Notes under the pieces: model-generated
What the model was told of the DNA's origin: nothing
The model's input: only the letters and a program-made list of their open reading frames with translations
The model's database searches: none
Made by a program: the position numbers and the translations under genes
Origin: Phycisphaeraceae bacterium
GTDB lineage: Bacteria; Planctomycetota; Phycisphaerae; Phycisphaerales; Phycisphaeraceae
Direction of reading: 5' to 3'
DNA: 40,109 bases
NCBI GenBank assembly: GCA_020848195.1
Contig: JADLAP010000099.1
Coordinates: forward strand, 1-40,109
In this document: positions 15,929 to 24,670 of the stretch, piece after piece
Layout of the letters: the number at the start of each line of letters is the position of its first letter
How positions within the stretch are numbered: the stretch's first letter is position 1

Positions 15929-18900
15929 ATGTCTTGGGTCAAGGCCTGGGCGACATACTTTGACGGTCCGCGTCGCATGCGCGGGCGTGAATATCAGCAG
16001 GAGGGCCGGGTCCACCGCGTGGCCCCGAGCAACGGCGAGTTGGTGCGCGCCGAAGTCCGCGGCACGCGCACGTACGTCGTGACCATTCATCCCGGCGACG
16101 AGGGTGCGGAGCTGCGCTGCACGTGTCCGTCGTATCAGGCGGGCGTGCTGTGCAAGCACATCTGGGCGACGCTGCTGGAGTTGCAGGAGCATCCCGCGGG
16201 ACCGAACGGGGAATTTTCGCGGGTGGACGCCGTGCCGGCGCGGATGCCCAAGGCCCGGCGGAAAAGCCGCGACGAACCGAGCCGCACGACGGCGCGCGAA
16301 TCCGCGTGGGTCGGTCGCCTGACCATGCTGCTGCCTCCCGGCGAACTGATCGCCACCGCGATGCCCGCCCTCGTCCAGCGTCAACTGGTCTACGTGATCC
16401 TGCCGGAGGAATCCGAACAGTACAACCAGCTTGGGGTGGAACTGCGTCAGCGTCAGCCGACGCGGCAGGGCTGGAGCCGGCCCAAGCCGGTGCGATTGTC
16501 ATCTTCGGAACTGACGCAGTGGCCGGAGGAAATCGACCGCGAACTGGCGGCGTTGCTCTTCGGCGGTCGGCCTCTGGAGCGCGAGCTTCCGCCGTGGCAG
16601 CGCACGACCAATGAATCCTCCCGCGCCTGTTTCTGTCTGCCCGCCGGCGGTTGGCGCATGATGCTCAAGCGGATGATCGACAGCGGTCGCTGCTGCGTCA
16701 CCGACGATCGTGACCATCTGGCGGTGCTGCGGTGGGACGGCGGGGTGGCGGACCCGGCGACGTTCCCGGAAGCGGCCTCAGAGCAGGTGGACGAGCCGTG
16801 GACGCTTTGGCTTCGGGGCGAAGAGACGGCGACGGGACTGCAGATGAATCTGGAGCTGCGTCGTCAGGGCCGGTCCATGCCGGTGGATCATCCGATGCTG
16901 ATGCTGGGCGGGCCGGACGGCGTGGCGATCTGGGACAACCAGGCGTCGTCGTTCGACGACCGGGGCGGCGGGCCGTGGGTCAGCCAGTTCCGCGACGCGC
17001 GGCGCGTGCATGGCCGGTCGCAGCCGATTGAAGTAACTACCGCGGAAATCCCGGCGTTTCTCGATCGTTTGTATACCCTGCCCCAACTGCCGGAAATCGA
17101 TCTTCCTGAAATCGCCGGGCGCGAGGAGCGGTGGATCAGGCCTCGACCGTCGCTGGATCTGCTCAGTCCCAAAGGTCGGCCCGACGGCCAGCCGGACGGC
17201 AAGATGGCGCTGTCGGCCCGCGTCTGGTTCGCCTACGGCCAGCGGCGGGTCAGTCCCGTCGATCCCGGCCGATTCGTCACCGACGTCGGCCTGACGCCCG
17301 CGGACCCGGCGGCCGGCGAAGAGGCCCTGGTCGATCTGGATCAGGATGACGCACGGGAAGAGACGCCGGTGGAGACGCCGGCGCTGGAGGCTGCGCCCGA
17401 AGTCGAGATGGGCAGTTCGCTGATCCGCCGCGACCACGGCTACGAACGCCGCGCGATGGCGATGCTGCTCAAGCTCGGTCTGCGCCAGGCGTCGGCGTCC
17501 AGTCTCGACACGTTCCTCGTCTCGGCGCGGCAGGTTCCCCTGGTCGCCTCGCAACTGCTGGCGATGGGCTGGTCGGTCTACGCCGACGCCCGGGCGATCC
17601 GGTCCGCCGCCACGCCGCGACTGACCATCCGCAGCGGCATCGACTGGTTCGAGTTGCACGGCAGCGTGAAGTTCGCCACGGAACAGGGCGAACAGGAAGT
17701 GCCCTTGCCGCGTCTGCTGGCCGCGCTGCGCGAGGGCCGGACGATGATCCAGCTCGACGACGGCACGCAGGGCATGTTGCCCCACCAGTGGCTGGAGGAA
17801 CACGGCCTGCTGACCACGCTGGGTTCGATGCAGGACGATCATCTGCGGTTCAAATCCAGCCAGGCGGCGATTCTCGACAGCCTGCTGCGGCAACAGGACC
17901 TGGTGCATGTGGACGCGGCGTTCGAGCAGGCCCGCCAGCGGCTTCGCCAGTTCGACGGCATCGACCCCATCGACGCGCCCGCCACCTTCCACGGCACGCT
18001 GCGTCCCTACCAGCGCGAAGGCCTGGGCTGGATCCGATTCCTCCGCGACTTCGGCATGGGCGGCATCCTCGCCGACGACATGGGACTGGGCAAAACCATC
18101 CAGGTCCTCGCCATGCTCGACGCATGGTACGGCCAGGCGGATGCGAACAACGCAAAACGTCCGCCCACGCTGATCGTCGCGCCCCGGTCCGTCGTGTTCA
18201 ACTGGGTCGATGAAGCCGCGCGCTTCGCGCCCCGGCTTCGCGTCCTCTGCTACAGCGGCGTCGATCGCCATCAGCTCCGCGAAGGTTTCGACCGCCATGA
18301 CGTCATCGTCACGACGTACGGCCTGATGCGGCGCGATGTCGATGAACTCCAGCAGTTCGACTTCTCCTACATCGCCCTCGACGAAGCCCAGGTCATCAAG
18401 AACCCCGCGTCCCAGGCAGCCAAGGCGGCCCGGCTCCTCCGCGCCACCCACCGCCTGGCGCTCACCGGCACGCCCATCGAAAATCACCTCGGCGATCTCT
18501 GGTCCATCTTCGAGTTCCTCAACCCCGGCATGCTCGGCAGCGGTCTGCGGTTCGGCCGGCTCGTCCGCGGCGAAGGCGACGAAAACGGCAAAAAACGCGG
18601 CAGACGCGGCGATCAGCCGGTGATCCACCTGTCCGAGGATGACGGAGACGACACCGCCGCCGCCCAGGCGCCGCAGGAATCCGAATCCCCCGCCCAGACG
18701 GTGGCCCTCCAGGTCGCCCGAGCGCTGAGGCCCTTCGTCCTTCGACGCACCAAGGGGCAGGTGCTCCGCGATCTGCCGGAGAAAACCGAACAGACCATCT
18801 CCTGCGAGATGGAAGCCCAGCAGCGCCAGTTGTACGACGAACTTCGCCTGCACTACCGTCAGTCGCTGCTGGGTCAGACGACCTCCGACGCCGCGGCGCT

Positions 18901-19507
18901 GGCTGGCGGTCAGACGTTCATGGTCCTCGAAGCCCTGCTCCGCCTGCGCCAGGCCGCGTGCCATCCCGGCCTGATCGATCCCAAACGCGCCGGCGAACCC
19001 AGCGCCAAGCTCGAAGCGCTGACCGAATCCCTCGTCGAACTGGTCGACGAAGGCCACAAAGCGCTGGTCTTCAGCCAGTTCGTCGAAATGCTCTCCCTGG
19101 TCCGCACACGCCTGGACGACCTCGGCGTCACGTATGAGTATCTCGACGGCCAGACCCGCGACCGCAAACAGCGCGTCCAGCGGTTCCAGTCGGACCCGAC
19201 CTGCCAGGTCTTTCTCATCAGCCTCAAGGCCGGCGGCCTGGGTCTGAACCTCACGGCCGCGGAGTATGTGTTCATCCTCGACCCGTGGTGGAACCCGGCC
19301 GTGGAACAGCAGGCCATCGACCGCGCCCACCGCATCGGCCAGACCCGCCCCGTCTTCGCCTACCGCCTGATCTGCCGCGACACGGTGGAACAGCGGATCG
19401 CCCAGCTCCAGACCCGCAAGCGAGCGCTGGCCGACGCCATCGTCGGCGGCGACGAGTCCCCGCTGCGCAATCTCACCCGCGACGATCTGGAAGAGTTGTT
19501 AAGCTGA
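15929..19507 (+). CDS. SWIM zinc-finger SNF2-family helicase
   Basis: The product is 1192 residues from ATG 15929, with GGAG 8 bases upstream; the frame is open to 15752 but that stretch includes a palindromic repeat. A SWIM zinc finger lies at Cys64-Cys66-Cys75-His77 (CTCPSYQAGVLCKH). After a long middle region (~300-640) comes the SNF2 ATPase with Walker A Lys722 in DDMGLGKT, a DEAQ box at 818-821 and TGTPIENHLGDLWS, then the C-terminal helicase lobe with FSQFVEML, SLKAGGLGLNL and HRIGQT (His1134). It should be an ATP-driven double-stranded DNA translocase that remodels protein-DNA or RNA polymerase complexes, as known for bacterial Swi2/Snf2 proteins such as RapA. The SWIM finger may bind nucleic acid. 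An acidic insert (~890-930) separates the two lobes. Confidence 0.95.
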   Translation: MSWVKAWATYFDGPRRMRGREYQQEGRVHRVAPSNGELVRAEVRGTRTYVVTIHPGDEGAELRCTCPSYQAGVLCKHIWATLLELQEHPAGPNGEFSRVDAVPARMPKARRKSRDEPSRTTARESAWVGRLTMLLPPGELIATAMPALVQRQLVYVILPEESEQYNQLGVELRQRQPTRQGWSRPKPVRLSSSELTQWPEEIDRELAALLFGGRPLERELPPWQRTTNESSRACFCLPAGGWRMMLKRMIDSGRCCVTDDRDHLAVLRWDGGVADPATFPEAASEQVDEPWTLWLRGEETATGLQMNLELRRQGRSMPVDHPMLMLGGPDGVAIWDNQASSFDDRGGGPWVSQFRDARRVHGRSQPIEVTTAEIPAFLDRLYTLPQLPEIDLPEIAGREERWIRPRPSLDLLSPKGRPDGQPDGKMALSARVWFAYGQRRVSPVDPGRFVTDVGLTPADPAAGEEALVDLDQDDAREETPVETPALEAAPEVEMGSSLIRRDHGYERRAMAMLLKLGLRQASASSLDTFLVSARQVPLVASQLLAMGWSVYADARAIRSAATPRLTIRSGIDWFELHGSVKFATEQGEQEVPLPRLLAALREGRTMIQLDDGTQGMLPHQWLEEHGLLTTLGSMQDDHLRFKSSQAAILDSLLRQQDLVHVDAAFEQARQRLRQFDGIDPIDAPATFHGTLRPYQREGLGWIRFLRDFGMGGILADDMGLGKTIQVLAMLDAWYGQADANNAKRPPTLIVAPRSVVFNWVDEAARFAPRLRVLCYSGVDRHQLREGFDRHDVIVTTYGLMRRDVDELQQFDFSYIALDEAQVIKNPASQAAKAARLLRATHRLALTGTPIENHLGDLWSIFEFLNPGMLGSGLRFGRLVRGEGDENGKKRGRRGDQPVIHLSEDDGDDTAAAQAPQESESPAQTVALQVARALRPFVLRRTKGQVLRDLPEKTEQTISCEMEAQQRQLYDELRLHYRQSLLGQTTSDAAALAGGQTFMVLEALLRLRQAACHPGLIDPKRAGEPSAKLEALTESLVELVDEGHKALVFSQFVEMLSLVRTRLDDLGVTYEYLDGQTRDRKQRVQRFQSDPTCQVFLISLKAGGLGLNLTAAEYVFILDPWWNPAVEQQAIDRAHRIGQTRPVFAYRLICRDTVEQRIAQLQTRKRALADAIVGGDESPLRNLTRDDLEELLS

Positions 19508-19523
19508 CGTAGTTGTATATACT
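19496..19523 (+). promoter_or_regulatory. Candidate sigma-70 promoter for the LamG/glycoside-hydrolase-like cassette
   Basis: TTGTTA (19496-19501) and TATACT (19518-19523) are 16 bases apart, about 40 bases before the first start codon. The -35 box overlaps the end of the helicase gene. The -10 lies inside an inverted repeat GTATA-TAC-TATAC (19515-19527), which could be an operator. This AT-rich island stands out in the GC-rich background. Confidence 0.4.
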
Positions 19524-19562
19524 ATACCTTCAGTTCACCTTCCTCATTGACAGGAGCCAGCG

Positions 19563-20369
19563 ATGTCGTCGCGTATTCATCGAGTGCTTCCGGGCCTTGT
19601 CGTCTGCCTCCTGGCGTCATCGGTTCTGGCGCTGGATCGTCCGGGTCTTACTTTTTTCGCGTCTTATGAAAACGTTTTCATTCCAACCATTGCTCCGGCG
19701 GGCACGGAAATCAGGCTCAAGGATTTCATCTTGCCGGACATGGGGATGTTCAAGACGCTGTCGGACGACAATCGTCGGTATCTGGAGCCGGACGACTCGA
19801 CGCCGCGGAAGCTGACGTTCGTGCCCGGTCGGCGGGGGCGGGGCCTGCAAGTCACCGCCAATCCCACGCGGTTCAGGGTCTACAGCTATCCCTGCGTGCA
19901 GTATGTGGCGCGGGAAGCCTTTGCCGTCAGCGAGGGGACCATCGCGTTCTGGATGAAGCCCGTGGGCTGGAGCGGCATGGACGGGCATCTCTATTTCGTG
20001 GCGGTGACGGCGGACAACTGCACCATCCGTTTTTATAACTATCCCGGCGGAACCTACGTCTGGCTGGATGCCAAGGACCACTACCGGATCATCAAGGCCG
20101 CCGGCTGGCAGGGCTGGAAGGATGGCCAGTGGGTGTTTCTCGCTTTCACCTACAAGCCCGGTCAGCAGTGCTTTTACGTTGATGGCAAGCTGCTGGGCAA
20201 AAGCACGGACGCGCTGATCGAGCCGGTTTTCGACAAGACGGGCATGATCGAGATTTCCGAAGGCGATCAGGTGGTGGATGAGCTGATGATCTTCAATCAG
20301 TCTCTGCCGGCCACGGACATCAAGGCGTTGTACCAGTCGAACGTACCTGACACAGAGGGCCACAAGTGA
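19563..20369 (+). CDS. Secreted LamG-like (concanavalin A-fold) protein, first gene of cassette
   Basis: The product is 268 residues, with AGGAG 8 bases before the ATG. A signal peptide is clear (SRIHRVLPGLVVCLLASSVLA, cut as SRIHRVLPG / LVVCLLASSVLA, cleaved near residue 23). The mature part shows LamG traits: EGTIAFWMKP, WVFLAFTYKPGQQCFYVDGK and a C-terminal VVDELMIFNQSL. Such beta-sandwich domains usually bind sugars or proteins outside the cell. It is a paralogue of the third cassette gene (23779-24507), sharing GQQCFYV, TDALIEP/TDSLIEP and EGDQV/PGDQV words. Its TGA overlaps the GTG start of the next gene by the string GTGA, showing tight coupling. The ligand is unknown. Confidence 0.85.
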   Translation: MSSRIHRVLPGLVVCLLASSVLALDRPGLTFFASYENVFIPTIAPAGTEIRLKDFILPDMGMFKTLSDDNRRYLEPDDSTPRKLTFVPGRRGRGLQVTANPTRFRVYSYPCVQYVAREAFAVSEGTIAFWMKPVGWSGMDGHLYFVAVTADNCTIRFYNYPGGTYVWLDAKDHYRIIKAAGWQGWKDGQWVFLAFTYKPGQQCFYVDGKLLGKSTDALIEPVFDKTGMIEISEGDQVVDELMIFNQSLPATDIKALYQSNVPDTEGHK

Positions 20370-23300
20370 ACAGCCATCGATTTCGCATCGTGGGATCGGG
20401 ATTCTGGTGTTTGATTTTCGCGTTGACGGCGCAGGCCGGGATGGTGCGTATGCCGCCGATGGCCGCGCCGACGCTGGACGGCCGGACCACCGGCGACACG
20501 GAATGGCGGGGCGCCGCCAGCCTTACCGGTTGGGCCGACGCCATCCTCGGCGTCGCCAACGGCGATGGAACCGTCGTCGCCGTTGGGCATGATGCGGCCA
20601 ACCTGTACGTGCGGTTCACCTGTCCGATCCCTGAAAAGTTCCGGCTCAACAAAGTCGTCTACGCCAGCTTTCCGCTGAAGATGACCATCAAGGAGCGAGA
20701 CGGCGATGTCGATCAGGACGATCACGTCGGCGTGACGCTGTCGCCCGCGGGCCGGACGAACATGTACCGCATCGCCGTCAACGGCCTGGGCACGGTCCGC
20801 GACAGTTGCGACGACGATGTCGCATGGAACGGCCAGTGGAAGATCGAGCAATCGCGGGACGATTTCGCGTGGACGGTGGAGATGGCGATTCCGCTGAGCC
20901 AGTTCGGCGCCGGCATCGCGGAAGATCAGGCGTGGGGCGTCAACTTCACGCACGGCGCGCGGCACATCGAGCTGCTCGACAGCGTCTGGGCGTATCAGCC
21001 GGCCACGCAGCATCCGCTGTCGGAAATGGTTCTGTCCACGAAGCCGATCGCGGTGTCACTGGATAGCTGGGGTCAACTGTCCGAAGGCGTGCTGGCGCTG
21101 CGGGCGCAGGTCGCCAACTTCACGCCGCAGGCGCAGGCGGGAACGATGGACGTGACGGTGCGCGACCTGGCGGGCGACACGAAGCCGGTGTTCGGCCCGG
21201 AGCAAACCGGGTGGTCCGTCCAGCCCGGCGGGCAACAGGAACTGACCGCCCGCATGGACGCCGGCGGGCCGCTGTGCGGCAAGGTCGCCGTGGTGGTCCG
21301 GGACGCGCGGGGCCAGTCGCTGTTGGAACACGATCTGCCCTTCGTTTTTTCCCGTGAAATGAGCGTGGAAACGCGTTTCATTCCCACGCCATCGCTCCTT
21401 CAACTGGTGATGGATCTCGGCTCGCCCGCCGCGTTGAAGAAAGTCGCCGGCGGCACGGTGCGCGTCGTCTCGGTGGAGGACGCCAAGGAGGTGCTGGCGC
21501 AGCCGCTGCCGGCGCTGACCCGCGCGTTTTCCACGACGGACATCGACGCCGCGTCGCTGCCGCCGGGGCATTACGAGGTCGCGGTGGAATTGAGCATGGG
21601 CGCGACGAAGGCGACGCTGAAGGATCGCTTCGTGAAAGAGCCGCCGCCGCGGTGGCTGGGCAACACGATCGGCATCACCGACAGCGTGCCCGTGCCGTGG
21701 ACGCCGCTGAAAACCGCGCAAGCGAAAGCGCAGCCGGGCGACAGCGCCCGCCAGGCCGCAGAGTTGACCGTGTCCTGCTGGGGACGCGACTACACCTTCG
21801 GCGCCGCGGGATTTCCGAAGCAGATCAACGTGCAGGGCCAGGACATCCTCGCCGGGCCTGTGCGCATCTTCGCGGACACCGGCCATGGTCCCATGCCGCT
21901 TCGGACCGGCTCCTGCCGCGTGACGGAAGAGACAGGCTCCCGCGTGACGTTCAAAAGCATCGGCGAAGCCGGTGGATTGCGCATCCTCGCCGAGACATGG
22001 ATCGAGTTCGACGGCTTCGTGTGGAACACGTTCCAGATCCGTTCCGATTCCTCGACGCCACCGCAGATCAGCGGCCTGAGCATTGAAATTCCCCTGAAAA
22101 AGCAGTTTGCCACGCTCTGGTGGCATCCCGCGCTGGCGCGTGGCATGTTGAACGGGCGCATGGGCGCGCCGCCGGACAAGCCCTGGGCCGGCGAACCGCT
22201 GAACTTCCTGCGCCTGGGCGACGAGGAACACGGCATCCAGTTCTGCTACGAATCCGTGGGGAACTGGCGCGCGAAACCGGGACAGGGCCAGGAGCTGATT
22301 CCCGGCGAGGATGAGTATGTGCTGCGGTACAACCTGATCGGCCAGCCCACGAGGCCGGACAAGCCGCTGGAATTCAGTCTGGGCTACATGGCGTTGCCGT
22401 GCCGGCCTCGCTCGGAGGTGTTCCGCCGGATCAACGCCAACAACCAGTGGTCCGGCGGCCGCGTGTGGCCTGACATGGCGACGATGGAGAAACACCGCTG
22501 GATCTTCCAGACGTACATCTTCGAATCGGGCTGGCAGGGCCGCCGGGACAGCAACTACTTCAACCTCTGGAACCGGGAAGTCTTTGACGCCGATCTGCCC
22601 GCCAGGCTCCGCAAGGAAGCCTTCGCGTCATGGGACGCCAACCACTTCGTGCGGACGCTGTACTACCAGGGCAGTGTCAACGACGCCAACACGCCGGAGT
22701 ACCGCGCGTACCGGTTCGAGTGGAAAGGGACGCCGGGCAACGCGCCGTACATCGCGCCGGACCCCAAAACGCGGGAGAAGCCGGTGATGGCCTCCGTCTG
22801 CCAGCAGAGCCGCTCGTACGTGGATTTTCAGCTCTGGAACATGGACAAGGCGGTGCGTGAACTGTCCGACAACGGGAAGATACCCATGTGCGGCTACCAG
22901 GACTGCGGCGGCCATCCCCTGTGCATGAACACGCTGCACGGATGCCCAGCCGAAGGCCATTTCCCCGTGCTGGCCAACCGGCAGTGGGCCAAACGCGTCT
23001 ACGTGATGTTCAAGGCGATCAACCCGCTCAATCAGCTCTACATCCACACCGGCGGCGAAAGCGCCATGAACTGGTGCGGCTTTTTTGACGTGATCGTGGA
23101 GGGCGAGCAGTTCACCGCCGAGTATCTTGGCGCTCAGGTGAATGATCCGAGTCTGCCGAATGATTACACCCGCCTGTTCTCGCTGGATCGCTTCCGCGTT
23201 CAGTGCCAGCCGTACGCCTGGGGGCCGGATCGGTTTTTCCTGACCCAGTTCCACGAGTGGATGCATCAGCAGCCGGACGAAGCGCGGGGCTGCATGGGAC

Positions 23301-23782
23301 ATCTGTGGGGCCTGTCGATGGTGCACGACGTGCCGGTGTGGGCCAGCCTGCCGCCAGCCAACGTGATCCGGGGGATTGCCGAACTGGGCTGGGACGATCA
23401 GGTGACGTTCATTCCCTACTGGCGCAAGCGGACGGGCATCGAGATGCAAACCTCGGAGAAGCTCCTGGTCGCGTCAGGCTGGCGGCGCGGCGAGGGCAAC
23501 CTGCTGGTGCTGGTGCTCAACGACGGCGACGAGCCGGCCAAAGGCGAGTTGCGCGTGGATTTCGCCCGGTTCGGATTCAAACCCGGCGATGTGCAATGTC
23601 GGGACTACGGCCCCGCCGGGCTGGCGTATCCCGATGCGATGTTCACCGCCAGCATGAAAAAAGACCGGGAGAATGCGGATCTTCAGCAGCTTCCCGTGAT
23701 CGACACGACGATTTCGTCCGACGCCGGCGTGCCGGTGGAGATCGGCCGGCATTCCTTCAAGATGCTGAGGTTTCACCCATGA
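20366..23782 (+). CDS. Secreted CBM9-like plus glycoside-hydrolase-like protein (DUF6067-type)
   Basis: The product is 1138 residues from a GTG start overlapping the previous stop. A signal peptide (~1-25, GFWCLIFALTAQAG) precedes a CBM9/DOMON-like carbohydrate-binding domain (~30-215) with APTLDGRTTGDTEW and FAWTVEMAIPLSQFG. Two beta-rich segments follow, then a module from ~residue 425 (PPRWLGNTIGITD, VPVPWTPLK) to ~1040 that resembles the DUF6067 glycoside-hydrolase-like family, and a C-terminal beta-sandwich (LLVLVLNDGDEPAKGELRV). Within it, HTGGESAMNW (~893-902) and VIVEGEQF (~910-917) have acidic residues that could be catalytic. It probably cleaves or binds a polysaccharide outside the cell. 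DUF6067 membership is from recognition, not a search. Confidence 0.75.
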   Translation: MNSHRFRIVGSGFWCLIFALTAQAGMVRMPPMAAPTLDGRTTGDTEWRGAASLTGWADAILGVANGDGTVVAVGHDAANLYVRFTCPIPEKFRLNKVVYASFPLKMTIKERDGDVDQDDHVGVTLSPAGRTNMYRIAVNGLGTVRDSCDDDVAWNGQWKIEQSRDDFAWTVEMAIPLSQFGAGIAEDQAWGVNFTHGARHIELLDSVWAYQPATQHPLSEMVLSTKPIAVSLDSWGQLSEGVLALRAQVANFTPQAQAGTMDVTVRDLAGDTKPVFGPEQTGWSVQPGGQQELTARMDAGGPLCGKVAVVVRDARGQSLLEHDLPFVFSREMSVETRFIPTPSLLQLVMDLGSPAALKKVAGGTVRVVSVEDAKEVLAQPLPALTRAFSTTDIDAASLPPGHYEVAVELSMGATKATLKDRFVKEPPPRWLGNTIGITDSVPVPWTPLKTAQAKAQPGDSARQAAELTVSCWGRDYTFGAAGFPKQINVQGQDILAGPVRIFADTGHGPMPLRTGSCRVTEETGSRVTFKSIGEAGGLRILAETWIEFDGFVWNTFQIRSDSSTPPQISGLSIEIPLKKQFATLWWHPALARGMLNGRMGAPPDKPWAGEPLNFLRLGDEEHGIQFCYESVGNWRAKPGQGQELIPGEDEYVLRYNLIGQPTRPDKPLEFSLGYMALPCRPRSEVFRRINANNQWSGGRVWPDMATMEKHRWIFQTYIFESGWQGRRDSNYFNLWNREVFDADLPARLRKEAFASWDANHFVRTLYYQGSVNDANTPEYRAYRFEWKGTPGNAPYIAPDPKTREKPVMASVCQQSRSYVDFQLWNMDKAVRELSDNGKIPMCGYQDCGGHPLCMNTLHGCPAEGHFPVLANRQWAKRVYVMFKAINPLNQLYIHTGGESAMNWCGFFDVIVEGEQFTAEYLGAQVNDPSLPNDYTRLFSLDRFRVQCQPYAWGPDRFFLTQFHEWMHQQPDEARGCMGHLWGLSMVHDVPVWASLPPANVIRGIAELGWDDQVTFIPYWRKRTGIEMQTSEKLLVASGWRRGEGNLLVLVLNDGDEPAKGELRVDFARFGFKPGDVQCRDYGPAGLAYPDAMFTASMKKDRENADLQQLPVIDTTISSDAGVPVEIGRHSFKMLRFHP

Positions 23783-24507
23783 AATGGACCGTGCTGGGAT
23801 GGGCGATCCTCGTCGTGGGTTGGTCCGGCTCCGCGACGGCGCTGGACCGTGAAAGCCTGCGGTTTTACCTGACATTTGACGAGGGCCTCGCCCCGCGGAT
23901 CGCGGGCACCGGCACGGAACCGACGTTCGTCAAGGGCGGCGAAGCGGACGCGCGGCGCGTCGAGGGCTGCCGCGGCCGGGGGCTGAATGTCACGCCGGAA
24001 CTGAGTCTGCGATATCTGACGCCACAAACCTTCGCCCGGCAGGAAGGCACGATCGCGTTCTGGATCAAGCCCGTGGGCTGGGGCGGCGTCAACTGCCATC
24101 GCTATTTCCTGATCGTGCGGGCCGATCAGGTGGCGCTGCATTTCTACATCTACTACGGCAACCCGTGGCTCTACGTCAGGGGGCCGGACGGCTACCAGCT
24201 CATCGGCGGCGCGTGGCAGGCGGCGTTCACGGGCGAACCGTTTCCGCAAGGGCAATGGACCTTCCTCGCCTGCACCTACAGGCCGGGCCAGCAGTGCTTC
24301 TACGTCAACGGCATCCTCGCCGGCCAGAACACGGACAGCCTGATCGAGCCGCGATTCGACAAGCAGGGCATCGTGGAGATTCCCCCGGGCGATCAGGTGC
24401 TCGATGAGATCATGATCTTCGATCGCGCGCTGACAAGGACGGAAATCCAGGCCGTGTACCGCGCGAATGTGCCGGTGAGCCATGAGCGAATGTCCAGGCC
24501 CGAATGA
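23779..24507 (+). CDS. Secreted LamG-like protein, third gene of cassette
   Basis: The product is 242 residues. Its ATG at 23779 overlaps the previous stop in ATGA; a longer open frame from 23203 lies inside the preceding gene and is a shadow. The signal peptide MKWTVLGWAILVVG / WSGSATA ends near residue 21. The LamG core repeats the first cassette protein: EGTIAFWIKPVGWGG, WTFLACTYRPGQQCFYV and VLDEIMIFDRALT. The last residues (HERMSRPE) are encoded by the left arm of a dispersed inverted repeat at 24487, so an original end has probably been replaced or extended. Two paralogous LamG genes around one large enzyme-like gene suggest co-secreted parts of one system. Confidence 0.83.
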   Translation: MKWTVLGWAILVVGWSGSATALDRESLRFYLTFDEGLAPRIAGTGTEPTFVKGGEADARRVEGCRGRGLNVTPELSLRYLTPQTFARQEGTIAFWIKPVGWGGVNCHRYFLIVRADQVALHFYIYYGNPWLYVRGPDGYQLIGGAWQAAFTGEPFPQGQWTFLACTYRPGQQCFYVNGILAGQNTDSLIEPRFDKQGIVEIPPGDQVLDEIMIFDRALTRTEIQAVYRANVPVSHERMSRPE

Positions 24508-24621
24508 CAATCCCATGGATTCGCACGGAGCACCATGCTCATCCATGGGCATCCCCACTTTTCAATCTCCGGGCAGACTGCCCGCGCATCGTCGCCTTCG
24601 TCATTCGGGCTTGGACATTCG
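24487..24621. repeat. Inverted repeat with 22-bp arms, nested with palindromes (cgaatgtcc family)
   Basis: Arms at 24487-24508 and 24600-24621 are reverse complements at 21 of 22 positions (cgaatgtccaggcccgaatg). Between them lie a ccatggat/atccatgg palindrome pair (24512-24548) and a gggcagactgcccgcgc copy (24569-24590) of the REP family seen at 15718. It is a composite of at least three repeat types, and the left arm forms the last codons of the preceding gene. Confidence 0.7.
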
Positions 24622-24670
24622 GTCTTATTCCGTTGGCTCCCGGCCCGCTCCCGTGGTATCGTGCATCCCC

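Noticed and set aside
23203-23778. Extended start for the third cassette gene
   Set aside because: It lies within the preceding gene in another frame; the signal peptide starts at ATG 23779.
24482-24670. N-terminal extension of the HAD phosphatase gene
   Set aside because: The stretch is made of dispersed repeats; the family's first motif begins six residues after ATG 24671.
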